Assembly: GCF_011683915.1 (NCBI RefSeq)
Contig: NZ_JAAQPH010000002.1
Coordinates: 360,749 to 424,748, forward strand
Direction: 5' to 3'
DNA length: 64,000 nt
DNA from: Pelagibius litoralis
GTDB taxonomy: Bacteria; Pseudomonadota; Alphaproteobacteria; Kiloniellales; Kiloniellaceae
Shown here: positions 34,233 to 43,130 of the stretch, one piece after another
How the letters are laid out: each line of letters starts with the position of its first letter
How positions within the stretch are numbered: the stretch's first letter is position 1
Translations under genes and position numbers: made by a program
Notes under the pieces: model-generated
Databases searched by the model: none
What the model was told of the DNA's origin: nothing
Seen by the model: the letters and a program-made list of their open reading frames with translations, nothing else

Positions 34233-35239
34233 CCGTAGCGCTCCTCTAGCTCAAGCATGGGAATGTGATGGGCCTTTTGAATGTGGCCGTGCTGGATCGT
34301 CACGTCCCAGATTCCATAGTCCCAATTGCCGTCGCCAAGGCTGTGTTTGGCATAGTCTTCAACGTGCCCGTTCGGCAGAGCGCAGCCAGCGTTCATGACC
34401 CAGATTTTGTTGCCGTCCAGCTTCCAGAAGGGTTGGAAAAGCATCTTGTGAGTGTGGCCGTAAATCAGATCTGTTACGCAGTCCCGCGCAATGGTGTTCT
34501 GCGAATACATCCCGCCGTAGGGCTTGCCCATAACGTTGCGCGGCACGTGGGTAATGCCGACACCGCCGATGTAATGAATGCGCCCGAAGGGGCTGTAGCC
34601 CCAGCCGTAGTCTGTCAGAATGGTGTGTAGGTTCTCGTCCAGCATCCCGTAGATTTCCGGGGTGCGATCCGAGAATGAAAAGATGCGATCCTCGTGGTTG
34701 CCGAGGGTTACATGCTTTTCCGGTTTGTGGTTGCCCAGCCCCTCCTCAAGGTATCCCAGCGCCTTCTTGCCAGATGCCATGTCTTCCTTGAAATTCGGCT
34801 TGCTCTTGCCGCGCTGCGTATCGTTGCGCTCATAAGAACAAAGGCTATCAAGGCTAAAGAGATCGCCAACAGACTGGACAATATCAACGCAATGCTCAGC
34901 AGCGTATTGCCCAAACCAGCGAAACCGGCTCTTGTCAGGAATGTGGGGGCTGTCGTGGGCATCACCGATAAGCGCGAGGCGGGTTTTGGCTTGGCCGTCT
35001 GGACGTTGCTGGGATATGCGGTAAGTGATCTTGGGCGGCTGAATGATGGGCGGTGGCGTGACGGAAACTGCCTCCGCAGCAATGCCAAGAGTTGCCTTGT
35101 AAGAAATGCCGTGGTCAGCGCAGAACTTGCGAAAGCCGCGCCGGGTAGTGCCTGGAAAGTGACGCCTTGCAGCATCCACCCCGCTACACTTGCGCACCGC
35201 TGCCGTCACATTTGCAACGTCTAGTCCAGGGGTCGCCAT
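34229..35239 (-). CDS. calcineurin-type metallophosphoesterase with N-terminal HTH-like segment
   Basis: This 336-residue protein has the metal-binding motifs of metallophosphoesterases in order: LIGDAHDS, SVGDLFS, TLGNHEDR and YGHTHKM. An N-terminal segment (VTAAVRKCSGVDAARRHFPGTTRRGFRKFC) looks like a helix-turn-helix. AGGAGGGG sits just before the ATG at 35,239, which is preferred to a start at 35,317. Related phage proteins are often linked to DNA metabolism or RNA repair; the substrate is not known here. Confidence 0.8.
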   Translation of the reverse strand: MATPGLDVANVTAAVRKCSGVDAARRHFPGTTRRGFRKFCADHGISYKATLGIAAEAVSVTPPPIIQPPKITYRISQQRPDGQAKTRLALIGDAHDSPHIPDKSRFRWFGQYAAEHCVDIVQSVGDLFSLDSLCSYERNDTQRGKSKPNFKEDMASGKKALGYLEEGLGNHKPEKHVTLGNHEDRIFSFSDRTPEIYGMLDENLHTILTDYGWGYSPFGRIHYIGGVGITHVPRNVMGKPYGGMYSQNTIARDCVTDLIYGHTHKMLFQPFWKLDGNKIWVMNAGCALPNGHVEDYAKHSLGDGNWDYGIWDVTIQHGHIQKAHHIPMLELEERYG

Positions 35240-35271
35240 GCCACCCCTCCTATCGCTGTTGCTGGGAAGGG

Positions 35272-35493
35272 TTATTCGCTGCTGCTTGTATTGCTGCTCT
35301 GCCGCCAGTCGCGCCACGCAATGGCTAGGCGTAGGGTCAGCAGCACAGCACCGCCAAAGAGCATGTAGAAACCAAGTCCGTCTCTAAGAGCTTCAAGCCA
35401 CGCAACCCAGAAAGGTGAAGACACAGCACCGACCCCCAACGTTCCATCAACACTTGCCTTCACTGCATCGAAATGCTGTTCCGCCGACTTCAT
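35272..35493 (-). CDS. small membrane protein, second holin candidate
   Basis: This 73-residue protein has one strong hydrophobic segment (GLGFYMLFGGAVLLTLRLAI) after an amphipathic region, and a charged tail (AWRDWRQSSNTSSSE). The ATG at 35,493 overlaps the preceding stop as ATGA. It could be a pinholin, an antiholin or an unrelated membrane protein. Confidence 0.6.
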   Translation of the reverse strand: MKSAEQHFDAVKASVDGTLGVGAVSSPFWVAWLEALRDGLGFYMLFGGAVLLTLRLAIAWRDWRQSSNTSSSE

Positions 35494-35795
35494 ACCGCCG
35501 GACCCTCGTCCTTGACCGGCACAGTGCGCCAGCCCTCCCCGGAACTGACCAGACAGGTAGCCCCGCCCGGCATCGTCACTATGATGGTCCACGAACCAGA
35601 GAGGCTTACCAGCACTTCCAAAAGCGCACCGGTCGAAACCACCCCCATGTTGACCGGCGCTTCCTTGTAGTTCTTGGCAAGGCTTTGCAGAATTGCATCA
35701 CGCGGGGCGCACTGCGGCCCCTGCCCATAGGCTTGGCCGGGAAGCCACATGAATACGCACAGCGCCAGCAGCGCTGCCCTTAGAGCATTTAGCAT
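35490..35795 (-). CDS. secreted small protein, unknown
   Basis: This 101-residue protein has a clear signal peptide (AALLALCVFMWLPGQAYG) and a conserved-looking periplasmic domain (CAPRDAILQSLAKNYKEAP, then VSLSGSWTIIVTMPGG) with two Cys that may pair. Similar small proteins occur in alphaproteobacterial genomes and phages without known function. It is coupled to the membrane protein downstream. Confidence 0.65.
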   Translation of the reverse strand: MLNALRAALLALCVFMWLPGQAYGQGPQCAPRDAILQSLAKNYKEAPVNMGVVSTGALLEVLVSLSGSWTIIVTMPGGATCLVSSGEGWRTVPVKDEGPAV

Positions 35796-35850
35796 GATGG
35801 GAGTCCTAATTTATGGCCCCTTGGGACCAAAGAGGGCAGGATCGCTCTGG

Positions 35851-37212
35851 TTATGCATCCTGACCACGAGGATCGAACCAGCCCTTGGCCATTATGGTCA
35901 AGTCTGTACTGGCGGCATCGACGCTGGCTCGTATTTGGGATGAAGAATCGGTCCAGACCCACAAATCCGAGGCGCGGGCCGTTACCGTTGCACCACCCAC
36001 CGCTATGCCTGCGTTATGCAAAGGCAGGCCACCGAAATCGACGGGTATATCATTCGTGATATCGCTTGCCCGGAAATAGGCCACCCCAGCCGTATCGGCT
36101 GAGTTAGCCCCAGCGGAGATATGCGCCAATGCCGATGGCGGGACGGAAATGGTGTATAGCTCGCCCTCATTGGTGGCGGTAGGGGAACCGTCGTTGGCGT
36201 CGAGGATAGGCGTCACCCACTCGAAGAACCCGCCCGGCCTTTGCAGGAAGGGGAGAATGTTGGATGAGGAATCGGTCAGTACCGCGCCAATGCGGCGCTT
36301 TTGGTCGTAGCCGCCGGGCAACGTTGGCGCTGTCGGCGATGCCGAAAACAACACATCGACAACCCCCGTATCGGAACGCCGGATGGCAAACAGGTGGTAC
36401 CAAGTATCAACGGCGACTGCGCCCGTATCCAGACCGCCATTACCGCTACCAACGGCCCAAGCTGCGTCTAGTCTCTTGACAGTAACCGATGACAAAACAA
36501 TGTTTCCGCCGTCAGCATCATTCCGTGCCGCACCGGGAGAAATGTCGATATCATGCTCAGCGTCGGTCGTGTTGTTGGAGAGCACAAAACCGCTGATAAA
36601 GCCCAAGCCAAGTGGTATGTTTTCACTGCCAAACGGCTGGACAATGACCTGCCATGCGGTTCCGTCCGAACGAACCTGCACCGCGTCATGCTGGTTCGGC
36701 AGACTGATATCCGTTCCGCCGTCGATGGTTTCCGATCCATCGGCGTCCAGCGTTACGGCATTGGCGCTGCTGTCCACCTTCTTAACCGTGACTTCAAAGC
36801 CGTTGCCCGCCGTGGCTGCGGGCGGCAATGTAATGGTAAAGGCCCCAGCGGTAGCATCCGCTTTGATCAGTCTGCCATTATCGGCAGAGGTAACCGTATA
36901 GGTCGTACTTTTGGAGATAACCGTCGTGGAAGTCGGTTCCGCCGCCCGTACAGGATCGGCAGTCCAGAGCGTTACGCCCTCGGATGTTCTGAGGATGACC
37001 TTGTAATCCTGGTCACTCAGGAAGATGGCTGGAAAGCGCCCGGCGCTGTCGGCATCGACAGGGTTGGTATTGGCAACCGAAAGCGCATCGTCAGAGAACG
37101 TATCCAGCGCCGTGGAGGTCCCGCTGATATAGAAGTAGAGTTTCGCTCCGGCTCCCGGCGTGCCGTCATTGTCAAAGGCCGACTGGATCGGAAAGGTGAA
37201 CCGCCCCGCCAT
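35851..37212 (-). CDS. phage tail fibre/tailspike-like protein
   Basis: This 453-residue protein has an N-terminal segment FPIQSAFDNDGTPGAGAKLYFYISGTST and ALSVANTNPVDADSAGRFPAIFL, typical of phage fibre heads. A beta-rich, low-charge body follows (TFTITLPPAATAGNGFEVTVKK). The ATG at 37,212 follows GGAG. It is the last structural gene, where P22 has its tailspike. No hydrolase motif is evident. Confidence 0.75.
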   Translation of the reverse strand: MAGRFTFPIQSAFDNDGTPGAGAKLYFYISGTSTALDTFSDDALSVANTNPVDADSAGRFPAIFLSDQDYKVILRTSEGVTLWTADPVRAAEPTSTTVISKSTTYTVTSADNGRLIKADATAGAFTITLPPAATAGNGFEVTVKKVDSSANAVTLDADGSETIDGGTDISLPNQHDAVQVRSDGTAWQVIVQPFGSENIPLGLGFISGFVLSNNTTDAEHDIDISPGAARNDADGGNIVLSSVTVKRLDAAWAVGSGNGGLDTGAVAVDTWYHLFAIRRSDTGVVDVLFSASPTAPTLPGGYDQKRRIGAVLTDSSSNILPFLQRPGGFFEWVTPILDANDGSPTATNEGELYTISVPPSALAHISAGANSADTAGVAYFRASDITNDIPVDFGGLPLHNAGIAVGGATVTARASDLWVWTDSSSQIRASVDAASTDLTIMAKGWFDPRGQDA

Positions 37213-37270
37213 GCAAATTACTCCTGAGATTTCCATAGAAAAAGCCGCCCGGAGGCGGCATGGTGTACGC

Positions 37271-37444
37271 ATGTGGGATGCGCTGATTAACTGGGCAGGC
37301 ACCAACAACGCCCGCCACCAAGTCATTCAGGCGGCAGCGGGTTTGATTTGCTTCGGGCTGGCTTACCTAGCGACCTTCTGGTGGGCACCCGATGCTATTC
37401 ACGAATTCGGCTGTTTTATCGCCGGGCCCTGTCTGGACCCCTAA
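37271..37444 (+). CDS. possible small membrane protein on the opposite strand
   Basis: This 57-residue frame (MWDALINWAGTNNARHQVIQ...) has one good membrane segment (AAAGLICFGLAYLATFW). It fills the gap between two minus-strand genes and overlaps the end of the next by 29 bases. The ribosome site is weak. It may be a moron or a chance frame. Confidence 0.4.
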   Translation: MWDALINWAGTNNARHQVIQAAAGLICFGLAYLATFWWAPDAIHEFGCFIAGPCLDP

Positions 37445-38975
37445 GCGAGTTAAGCGTTACGCCGCCCTGTTGGGCTTCCCCGATCAGAAGCGCCCGCAAG
37501 GCGGACAACTGTGCTGGTGAGGCTTGCGAAGGCAGTGGGGTTGCGTGACCCGCGCGCATAAGTTCGGAGGCCGCACGAGCATTGGCCTGGGTCATGGCCG
37601 TTGCCCCGCCCCTTGCCGCATAGCCCAGCGCAGGAAGGGCGAGCGCGCCGACAGGGCCACCGATGCCATATCCAGCCCCGCCACTGAGAACGCTACTCAC
37701 AACGCCAGTAGGTGCGAACTTGCCCAGCGCCCTGAGAACGTTTTCGATCTTGCCGCCCTGCCCTACCTTCTTGATGGCGGCCTGTTCTGCCTTGGAGAAC
37801 AGCCTCATTTTCTTTTCGTTCATGGCAAGGTTGCGAAATTCTGTCCGCAAGGCATTCTCTAGACCGGAGCCGGAAAATTGTGAGGCCCTGTCATCGGCCC
37901 TGCGAATCAGGTTTTCGATGGCCTCGCCCTTACTTGCCTTCTGCCAAAGACCGCGCGCCTCCTTCAGTGCCGTGGTTGCCTCTTTGACATTCCCCGCAAT
38001 CACATCAGCGGGCGTGAGTTGATCAAGATGGTCGTCCAACTCGGAAATGAGTTGCTGTGCCAGCCTGCGTTCCGCCTTCTCGATGCTGCCCGAAGCCTGC
38101 TTCAGGATCTTCCGCAGATTATCCACGTCCTGCATGGATGGCGTGCTGCCCTTGGCCTTCCCGAACTCATCAAGAGCTGCGCTTACCTTGGGATGGATCT
38201 TCGGATGAAAGCCTTCCTGCCGCGCCGCGAAGGCCAGATCGTCGGCTATGCTGTCGAAACGGGTCTGATTGAGCGTAACGCCGGAATTCAGAGCCGTGTC
38301 ATACTGTGAGCCTGCCTGACGTTTAAACGCCTGTACTGTTGGTGCCTTACTTGAAGCCCCCTTGGCCATACGCCCCGTAACCGCACCTGTACCAGCGCCG
38401 GTCAGAAGCCCCAACAGAGAGCCCCAGGCCGCACCCTCTGCACGATCCCGGAATCCACCCTCGGCACTACCGAACGCATGGGCCGCACCATAGCCCGCGC
38501 CCTCCGCGCCGCCTCGTGTTGCCATAGAGGTTACAGTGGGCTTAGCCCCCTTCAGCAAGGTGAGCCCGCCACGCGCCAATCCACTGCCAGCCATCACGCC
38601 GCCCGCGATCTGAGAAGGAATTGCTACAGAAGCCGGAATCTCGGCATCCCGTTCGCGCTCAGCCGCAAGGTTCTCATCATAAGTGCCGTCTGGGCCAAGC
38701 CCGGTTGCTGTATTCGCTGCGGCCGCCGCTTCATCGGCAAGCCCAAAGGTCGCCCCCGATGCAACGGAGCGCACAACATCATCCGCGCGGCGGGCAGTTT
38801 GCCCGGCAGCATCCACGATGGCATTGCCAACGATACCGGCCCACTCGGAAGCGGAGAGGTCACTAAGAGAACGCTTGGACTGGTTCCGCGTTTCTCGGAG
38901 GGTCGCCAATACATTGGCAGAATCGCCCCCTCCGCTTTCCTTTCGCAGCTTCTTGAGAACGTTGTCAGCCACCAA
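37416..38975 (-). CDS. virion ejection-type protein with Gly/Ala-rich hydrophobic segments
   Basis: This 519-residue protein has Ala/Gly-rich segments near 150-200 (EGAAWGSLLGLLTGAGTGAVTG) and near the C-terminus (GVVSSVLSGGAGYGIGGPVGALALPALG) that could enter membranes, and a helical middle. It sits where P22 encodes ejection proteins gp20/gp16. It probably travels in the capsid and helps DNA cross the envelope. Assignment is by position and composition. Confidence 0.65.
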   Translation of the reverse strand: MVADNVLKKLRKESGGGDSANVLATLRETRNQSKRSLSDLSASEWAGIVGNAIVDAAGQTARRADDVVRSVASGATFGLADEAAAAANTATGLGPDGTYDENLAAERERDAEIPASVAIPSQIAGGVMAGSGLARGGLTLLKGAKPTVTSMATRGGAEGAGYGAAHAFGSAEGGFRDRAEGAAWGSLLGLLTGAGTGAVTGRMAKGASSKAPTVQAFKRQAGSQYDTALNSGVTLNQTRFDSIADDLAFAARQEGFHPKIHPKVSAALDEFGKAKGSTPSMQDVDNLRKILKQASGSIEKAERRLAQQLISELDDHLDQLTPADVIAGNVKEATTALKEARGLWQKASKGEAIENLIRRADDRASQFSGSGLENALRTEFRNLAMNEKKMRLFSKAEQAAIKKVGQGGKIENVLRALGKFAPTGVVSSVLSGGAGYGIGGPVGALALPALGYAARGGATAMTQANARAASELMRAGHATPLPSQASPAQLSALRALLIGEAQQGGVTLNSLRGPDRARR

Positions 38976-40317
38976 CCAATTCCCTCATTTCCTGAATGAC
39001 CTCGTCCACGGTCATGTTTTCTTCTTCAGCAGCGCGCTCCAGATCCTCGCGGCTGTAGGTCTGATCGCCGATGGTGACCGGCTCGTTGCTCCCTGAACCC
39101 AACAGAGGCCCCAAGCCCAATTCCCTGATCCGCTCGGGGCTGACATTCTTCCGAATGTCCTCAATCACGCGATTATAGCGGCGCTCAATCCGGTCAATGG
39201 TCTTCAGGAAAATCTCCGACTCGGTCGAGTCCGGGTCCAGAGCGCCAACGTCGTCAATGAGCAATTGTAGCTCTGCCGCGTTCATCGCTCCGAAGCCGGT
39301 TGCTCCCGTGGCCGATGCTTCCTTAAGTCGCGTTATGGCACCAAGCGCCACGCCGCTCTTGAGAGTGCCAACATAGGAACGCACTTGGCCAGCTGCCGAC
39401 CCCGAATGAAGCGCAAAAGGTCGCGAAGACGTGCCAGTAACAGGAAGGCTTGCTTTTTTTACGATATCCTTAATGGAGCCAGTCGCATCCAGCATGGTCT
39501 CAGCCTTGCCAACTGCGGTCTGCAACTGAACGTCCGCCCTCTCTTCAGCCGCGCTAGCCTCGGCCTCGATATCCCGCACCGCAGGACCGCCCGGAATAGG
39601 CACAAGCTCCGCGCCATCAGGGCCTTCCTGCAACATCCACCCGCTAGGAATGGGTCCGTACTTCCCACCACCAACTGTCACGTTTTGCTGCGCCGGGGGC
39701 GCGTTCGTCGAAGCCTTAGCAATGGCATTGTCATAAACAGCGTGACGCGGATCGCCCGGAGGCAGGGCGGCCTTCTCTGCTATCAATTTGGCGATGGGTG
39801 TCGGACCGGGCGGTTTGGCCTGCTCAATGCCCGCCAGATAGCGGGACGCTTGGAGCATCATATTGACTTGCCCTTGGTTGAACTCCCGGGGCACATCAGA
39901 AGTGTCTAGGCCACGTTGCTCGGCAAACTGCGTCGCCCGATCCAAGCCTTCCTGGTCATTCACGCCGTCTAGCGCGGCAGCCCAAACGGGGGCTTCAAGT
40001 TTTTGCCGCTCAAACGTCGCAGCATCCTGACTCTGGAAAAAGTTCTGCCAGTCCTTACCGGCCTGGGGGTCAATTACAGCCGCCTGCCGAGTGAATTCTT
40101 CATCACTCATAGCGGGACCGCCGCCGGGGGCCTGTCGTCCGGTTTCCCAGGTAATGCCCTTCTGCTGGTCAAAGCCGCCATGCTTCAAGACGGCCAAGCT
40201 TTGCAGTTGGGTAGCCTTTTCACGGGCCTGATCCCTCGCCAGGGCCTCATCCTGAAGGCTCTTGAGCGTGAGGCCCTTGGCAAGGGAACCGCCGACATCG
40301 ACCTGAGTGATTGCCAT
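38965..40317 (-). CDS. virion ejection-type protein
   Basis: This 450-residue, Gln- and Ala-rich helical protein begins MAITQVDVGGSLAKGLTLKSLQDEALAR and ends in acidic helices (DLERAAEEENMTVDEVIQEMREL). It overlaps both neighbours slightly and lies between two other ejection-type genes. It has no enzymatic motif. It is a candidate internal virion protein. Confidence 0.65.
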   Translation of the reverse strand: MAITQVDVGGSLAKGLTLKSLQDEALARDQAREKATQLQSLAVLKHGGFDQQKGITWETGRQAPGGGPAMSDEEFTRQAAVIDPQAGKDWQNFFQSQDAATFERQKLEAPVWAAALDGVNDQEGLDRATQFAEQRGLDTSDVPREFNQGQVNMMLQASRYLAGIEQAKPPGPTPIAKLIAEKAALPPGDPRHAVYDNAIAKASTNAPPAQQNVTVGGGKYGPIPSGWMLQEGPDGAELVPIPGGPAVRDIEAEASAAEERADVQLQTAVGKAETMLDATGSIKDIVKKASLPVTGTSSRPFALHSGSAAGQVRSYVGTLKSGVALGAITRLKEASATGATGFGAMNAAELQLLIDDVGALDPDSTESEIFLKTIDRIERRYNRVIEDIRKNVSPERIRELGLGPLLGSGSNEPVTIGDQTYSREDLERAAEEENMTVDEVIQEMRELVGG

Positions 40318-40898
40318 CAGATTTCACCCCGCAGGGCTGCCAGGGTCAGATAGTTATTGATACCGGAATTGATGGACGAGCCAACGCCCTCATAGCCTGA
40401 CCTTCGGGCCAAGGCCGCATTCCGATTTGCATCACCGACATTGACCATCAGACTGTTAGCCGCTGTGTTGTCCTGCGCCACAGCACCGGAACCGAGCCCT
40501 GCCAGCGAAGTCATTCGATTGAAACCCCGATCATACTCAGCAGAGCCGATATCCTGGCCGAAGCGAGTAAGGGCCTTTGCCTGCCCGCCCGAATTCAAAC
40601 GCCCCCTGGCTGCTGCTGAGCGATCAAGGGCCTTTACGCCTTCGCCAACGCGGAAGTCATAGCCGGGGGAAGTCCTGAAATCCTTATCGCCGGTAATGTA
40701 GGTGTCGCGAAGGTTGGAAAGCGCCAGATTGGCCGTCTGCCGGTAAGGCGCGGTATCCGCACGCTGCTGCTTGTAAATGTCATAACTGAAGTCGCGGTTC
40801 TTGTCGGCGGCCTTGCGCGCCTCCCTTGCGCCAAGCAGAGACGTACCAGCGCCAACGACCGCACCCACACCGGATGCAATTTCGCCCCACAAGGACAT
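40317..40898 (-). CDS. DNA-transfer/ejection protein (P22 gp7-like)
   Basis: This 193-residue protein begins with MSLWGEIASGVGAVVGAGTSLLGAREARKAA and contains SPGYDFRVGEGVKALDRSAAARGRLNSGGQAKAL. This is a conserved phage family often annotated as DNA transfer protein. It would be packaged in the head and ejected with the DNA. It shares one base (stop/start) with each neighbour. Confidence 0.75.
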   Translation of the reverse strand: MSLWGEIASGVGAVVGAGTSLLGAREARKAADKNRDFSYDIYKQQRADTAPYRQTANLALSNLRDTYITGDKDFRTSPGYDFRVGEGVKALDRSAAARGRLNSGGQAKALTRFGQDIGSAEYDRGFNRMTSLAGLGSGAVAQDNTAANSLMVNVGDANRNAALARRSGYEGVGSSINSGINNYLTLAALRGEI

Positions 40899-41137
40899 TA
40901 TGAATTCTCCAAAATGTTGGCCGTGCGAATGGCCGCCAGCAGCTCGTCCACCTTGTTGATGGTAAGCTGCAACTGCGCCAGGGAGTCGGGGCCATTTACC
41001 GTGATATTCAGATCCGCAACCGCCTCAATGCGGGGCTTCTCAATGCGGTCAATCACCGCTTGCAGAAAGCCCTGGGTATCCTGATCGCCGTCAAATAGCT
41101 TTGCCGGTAGACGTAGCCGTTTCGTCGTGATTGCCAT
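40898..41137 (-). CDS. small phage structural-region protein
   Basis: This 79-residue protein is predicted to be a short beta-strand then helices (LQLTINKVDELLAAIRTANILE). It sits between the gp10-like and gp7-like genes, where P22 encodes the tail needle gp26, but it is much shorter than a needle. The function is unknown. Confidence 0.6.
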   Translation of the reverse strand: MAITTKRLRLPAKLFDGDQDTQGFLQAVIDRIEKPRIEAVADLNITVNGPDSLAQLQLTINKVDELLAAIRTANILENS

Positions 41138-42552
41138 TACAGGCCCCCGCCTTCAATGTCCGCATAAGCCACGCTGGAAATTACCCGCTTTACCGGATCG
41201 GAAATCTTCACGCGATATACCCTCTGCCTGAATTGGCCCATGCGATCCCACTTGGCGCGGGCGCGATGCTTGCCCTTCCGGCCAATGCTGCGCCACTTCT
41301 CGTTCGACCACGTTTTGCCGCCGTCGTCGGACCAGTCCAGCATGGCCTGGGGATCGCTGCCCTGCCCTGTCGTGGCGGCTTCGCCATGTTCGAAGTCTAT
41401 TATCAGGGTGTTGGCAATGGCCGTTTCAGCGTCGGCAAACAGCGGTGGCGCGGTCGCAGAAGCGATCATCGTTTCGCCGTTCTCGGTGTAGCTCTTCAGA
41501 TCCAGCCGGTAGATGTTGCCGTTGCTGTCATCCCCTACCAGCAGCAGCCCAAAGGCTTCGGCAAAGCACGACACGCGATAGTCAGGCCTGTCATGACTTT
41601 CCCGCTCGTGCCAAAGGCTTGTGGCAACGTCATAGACAAGGGTGAAGGTGTCCGGCTTCTTCAGCACATAGAAGGCATGGCCCTCTTGTGTGTAGGTGAA
41701 AGCCACCAGATCAGCCAGTCCGCCCGCTTTCTCCAGAACAGCCTCAACGGCATGGGTCGAAACCCGCCCAGGCGAGTAACCATTGGCACGGTAGACGATC
41801 TTGTCATCGCCAACCCACATAAGGCTGTTGTCAATATTGACAATGGAATCCCTGGCGATACAGCCGCGCTCGATGTAAGCGCCGGAGGCCCGCTCAAAGG
41901 GAAAGTCCGTATCCCCCGAATTATACCAAATCTCCGTCGTGCTCGCTCCTAACAGCCAAAGCTCACGATGGTCAACGGAAGCCCCGACAAGGTTGTCCGG
42001 CGCACCCTCGGCAGAAGCGAATTCGAGCGCGTCAAAGGAGGTGCCGTCATTGATGGCCGATATGCGGAACTGGTCAGTATTGGTGTCTGTGAAGATAAAA
42101 TACCCATCGAGATAGACAACCGAGGTCGCGCCCGGGAAATCGGTATCTGTCACCTGTGTCAGGGTCGTTGTCGTCGCGATAAAAAGGTTGTCCGCTTCCG
42201 TGCCGGTCAGGATAGCGATCTGCGTGCCATTGGTTTCCATCTTCACCAGGGCGGTGCCGGGCAGGTCGCCAAGCGTCGTGCTGTCGCCGTTCGAGTCCAG
42301 TTTGAATAGCTTTGACCCGGAGACAACATAGAGGGAACCCGCCCCAGGCGCACAGCCGCAATCCAGGCGGATCATGCCCCGGATCGGCCCATTGCCCAGC
42401 GCCGCGTGCAGCGGCAGGCCGGGCGTACCGAACAGAGCCACGATCTCTTTGGCGCTTGGCGTCTGTATCTCGGGATAGAGATTCACAACCCTTTGAGCCG
42501 ACAGCGGTAGCGACCGCGAGCGGTAGGATTGCGACGCGAAGGGAATCTTCAT
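41137..42552 (-). CDS. P22 gp10-like packaged-DNA stabilisation/tail hub protein
   Basis: This 471-residue beta-rich protein opens MKIPFASQSYRSRSLPLSAQRVVNLYPE and carries repeated strand motifs (GSLYVVSGSKLFKLDSNG; GYFIFTDTNTDQFRIS; RELWLLGASTTEIWYNSG), as in the gp10 family, which plugs the portal below gp4 after packaging. The length matches P22 gp10 (about 470). Position after gp4-like and before gp7-like agrees. Confidence 0.85.
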   Translation of the reverse strand: MKIPFASQSYRSRSLPLSAQRVVNLYPEIQTPSAKEIVALFGTPGLPLHAALGNGPIRGMIRLDCGCAPGAGSLYVVSGSKLFKLDSNGDSTTLGDLPGTALVKMETNGTQIAILTGTEADNLFIATTTTLTQVTDTDFPGATSVVYLDGYFIFTDTNTDQFRISAINDGTSFDALEFASAEGAPDNLVGASVDHRELWLLGASTTEIWYNSGDTDFPFERASGAYIERGCIARDSIVNIDNSLMWVGDDKIVYRANGYSPGRVSTHAVEAVLEKAGGLADLVAFTYTQEGHAFYVLKKPDTFTLVYDVATSLWHERESHDRPDYRVSCFAEAFGLLLVGDDSNGNIYRLDLKSYTENGETMIASATAPPLFADAETAIANTLIIDFEHGEAATTGQGSDPQAMLDWSDDGGKTWSNEKWRSIGRKGKHRARAKWDRMGQFRQRVYRVKISDPVKRVISSVAYADIEGGGL

Positions 42553-42625
42553 GCGATCACGGGTTCACTTTTTCATTGCAACCTGGGGTGAATCGGGGCT
42601 TCACTCCCTAAGGGGAGGAACCGAT

Positions 42626-42931
42626 ATGCGTAAGGGTTTAATTATTGGAGTGCTACTGGCAGCCACGATGACAACCACCCTAGCAGGGGGGTCTATTGCG
42701 GCGGATCGGGTTGACCAGAACCTTCAAATCATCGTAGAAGCGGCAAAGGATCTCTCCTTTCCCGACCATGCTGACAACCGTGCATATCTCTTGATTAAAC
42801 AAGAGACTATTCGTTCACCCGTTGGGGTCATATTCGGTTACGCGGATAATGAGGCGGCTTGCGAACAAATCGCCTCCGTTCTTTCAGCAGTCCTTGACGT
42901 TGGAACGTTCAAATGTGGGCCTATCTACTAA
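42626..42931 (+). CDS. secreted small protein, moron candidate
   Basis: This 101-residue protein has a signal peptide (GLIIGVLLAATMTTTLAGGSIAA) and a soluble domain with two cysteines (EAACEQ, TFKCGPIY). AGGGGAGG precedes the ATG at 42,626. It lies on the strand opposite to the morphogenesis operon, between the gp10-like gene and a Gly-rich gene, and pairs with a lipoprotein gene. It may be expressed from the lysogen. No family is recognised. Confidence 0.7.
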   Translation: MRKGLIIGVLLAATMTTTLAGGSIAADRVDQNLQIIVEAAKDLSFPDHADNRAYLLIKQETIRSPVGVIFGYADNEAACEQIASVLSAVLDVGTFKCGPIY

Positions 42932-42962
42932 ACCAGCTAAGTCCCCTTAAGGAGGCACCTAC

Positions 42963-43130
42963 GTGCGCTACCTAGCTTTCTTTGCGCTTCTGGTTCTGTC
43001 GGCTTGCGCCGGTCAGGGTGAATCGGAAGTGAACCGAAAACTCTGCACAGACGAAGAAATCGCGGCTTACCGTGCGGAGACTGGAACGAAACTTAATGAC
43101 GCGGCCTTGCGGGCTGCTGATTGTCCTTAG
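42963..43130 (+). CDS. small lipoprotein, moron candidate
   Basis: This 55-residue protein with a GTG start after a strong AAGGAGG site has a lipobox (ALLVLSAC) and a short mature part with two more cysteines (KLCTDEE, AADCP). It is 31 bases downstream of the secreted protein gene and converges on a structural gene, overlapping it by four bases. It probably anchors to a membrane. The function is unknown. Confidence 0.7.
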   Translation: MRYLAFFALLVLSACAGQGESEVNRKLCTDEEIAAYRAETGTKLNDAALRAADCP

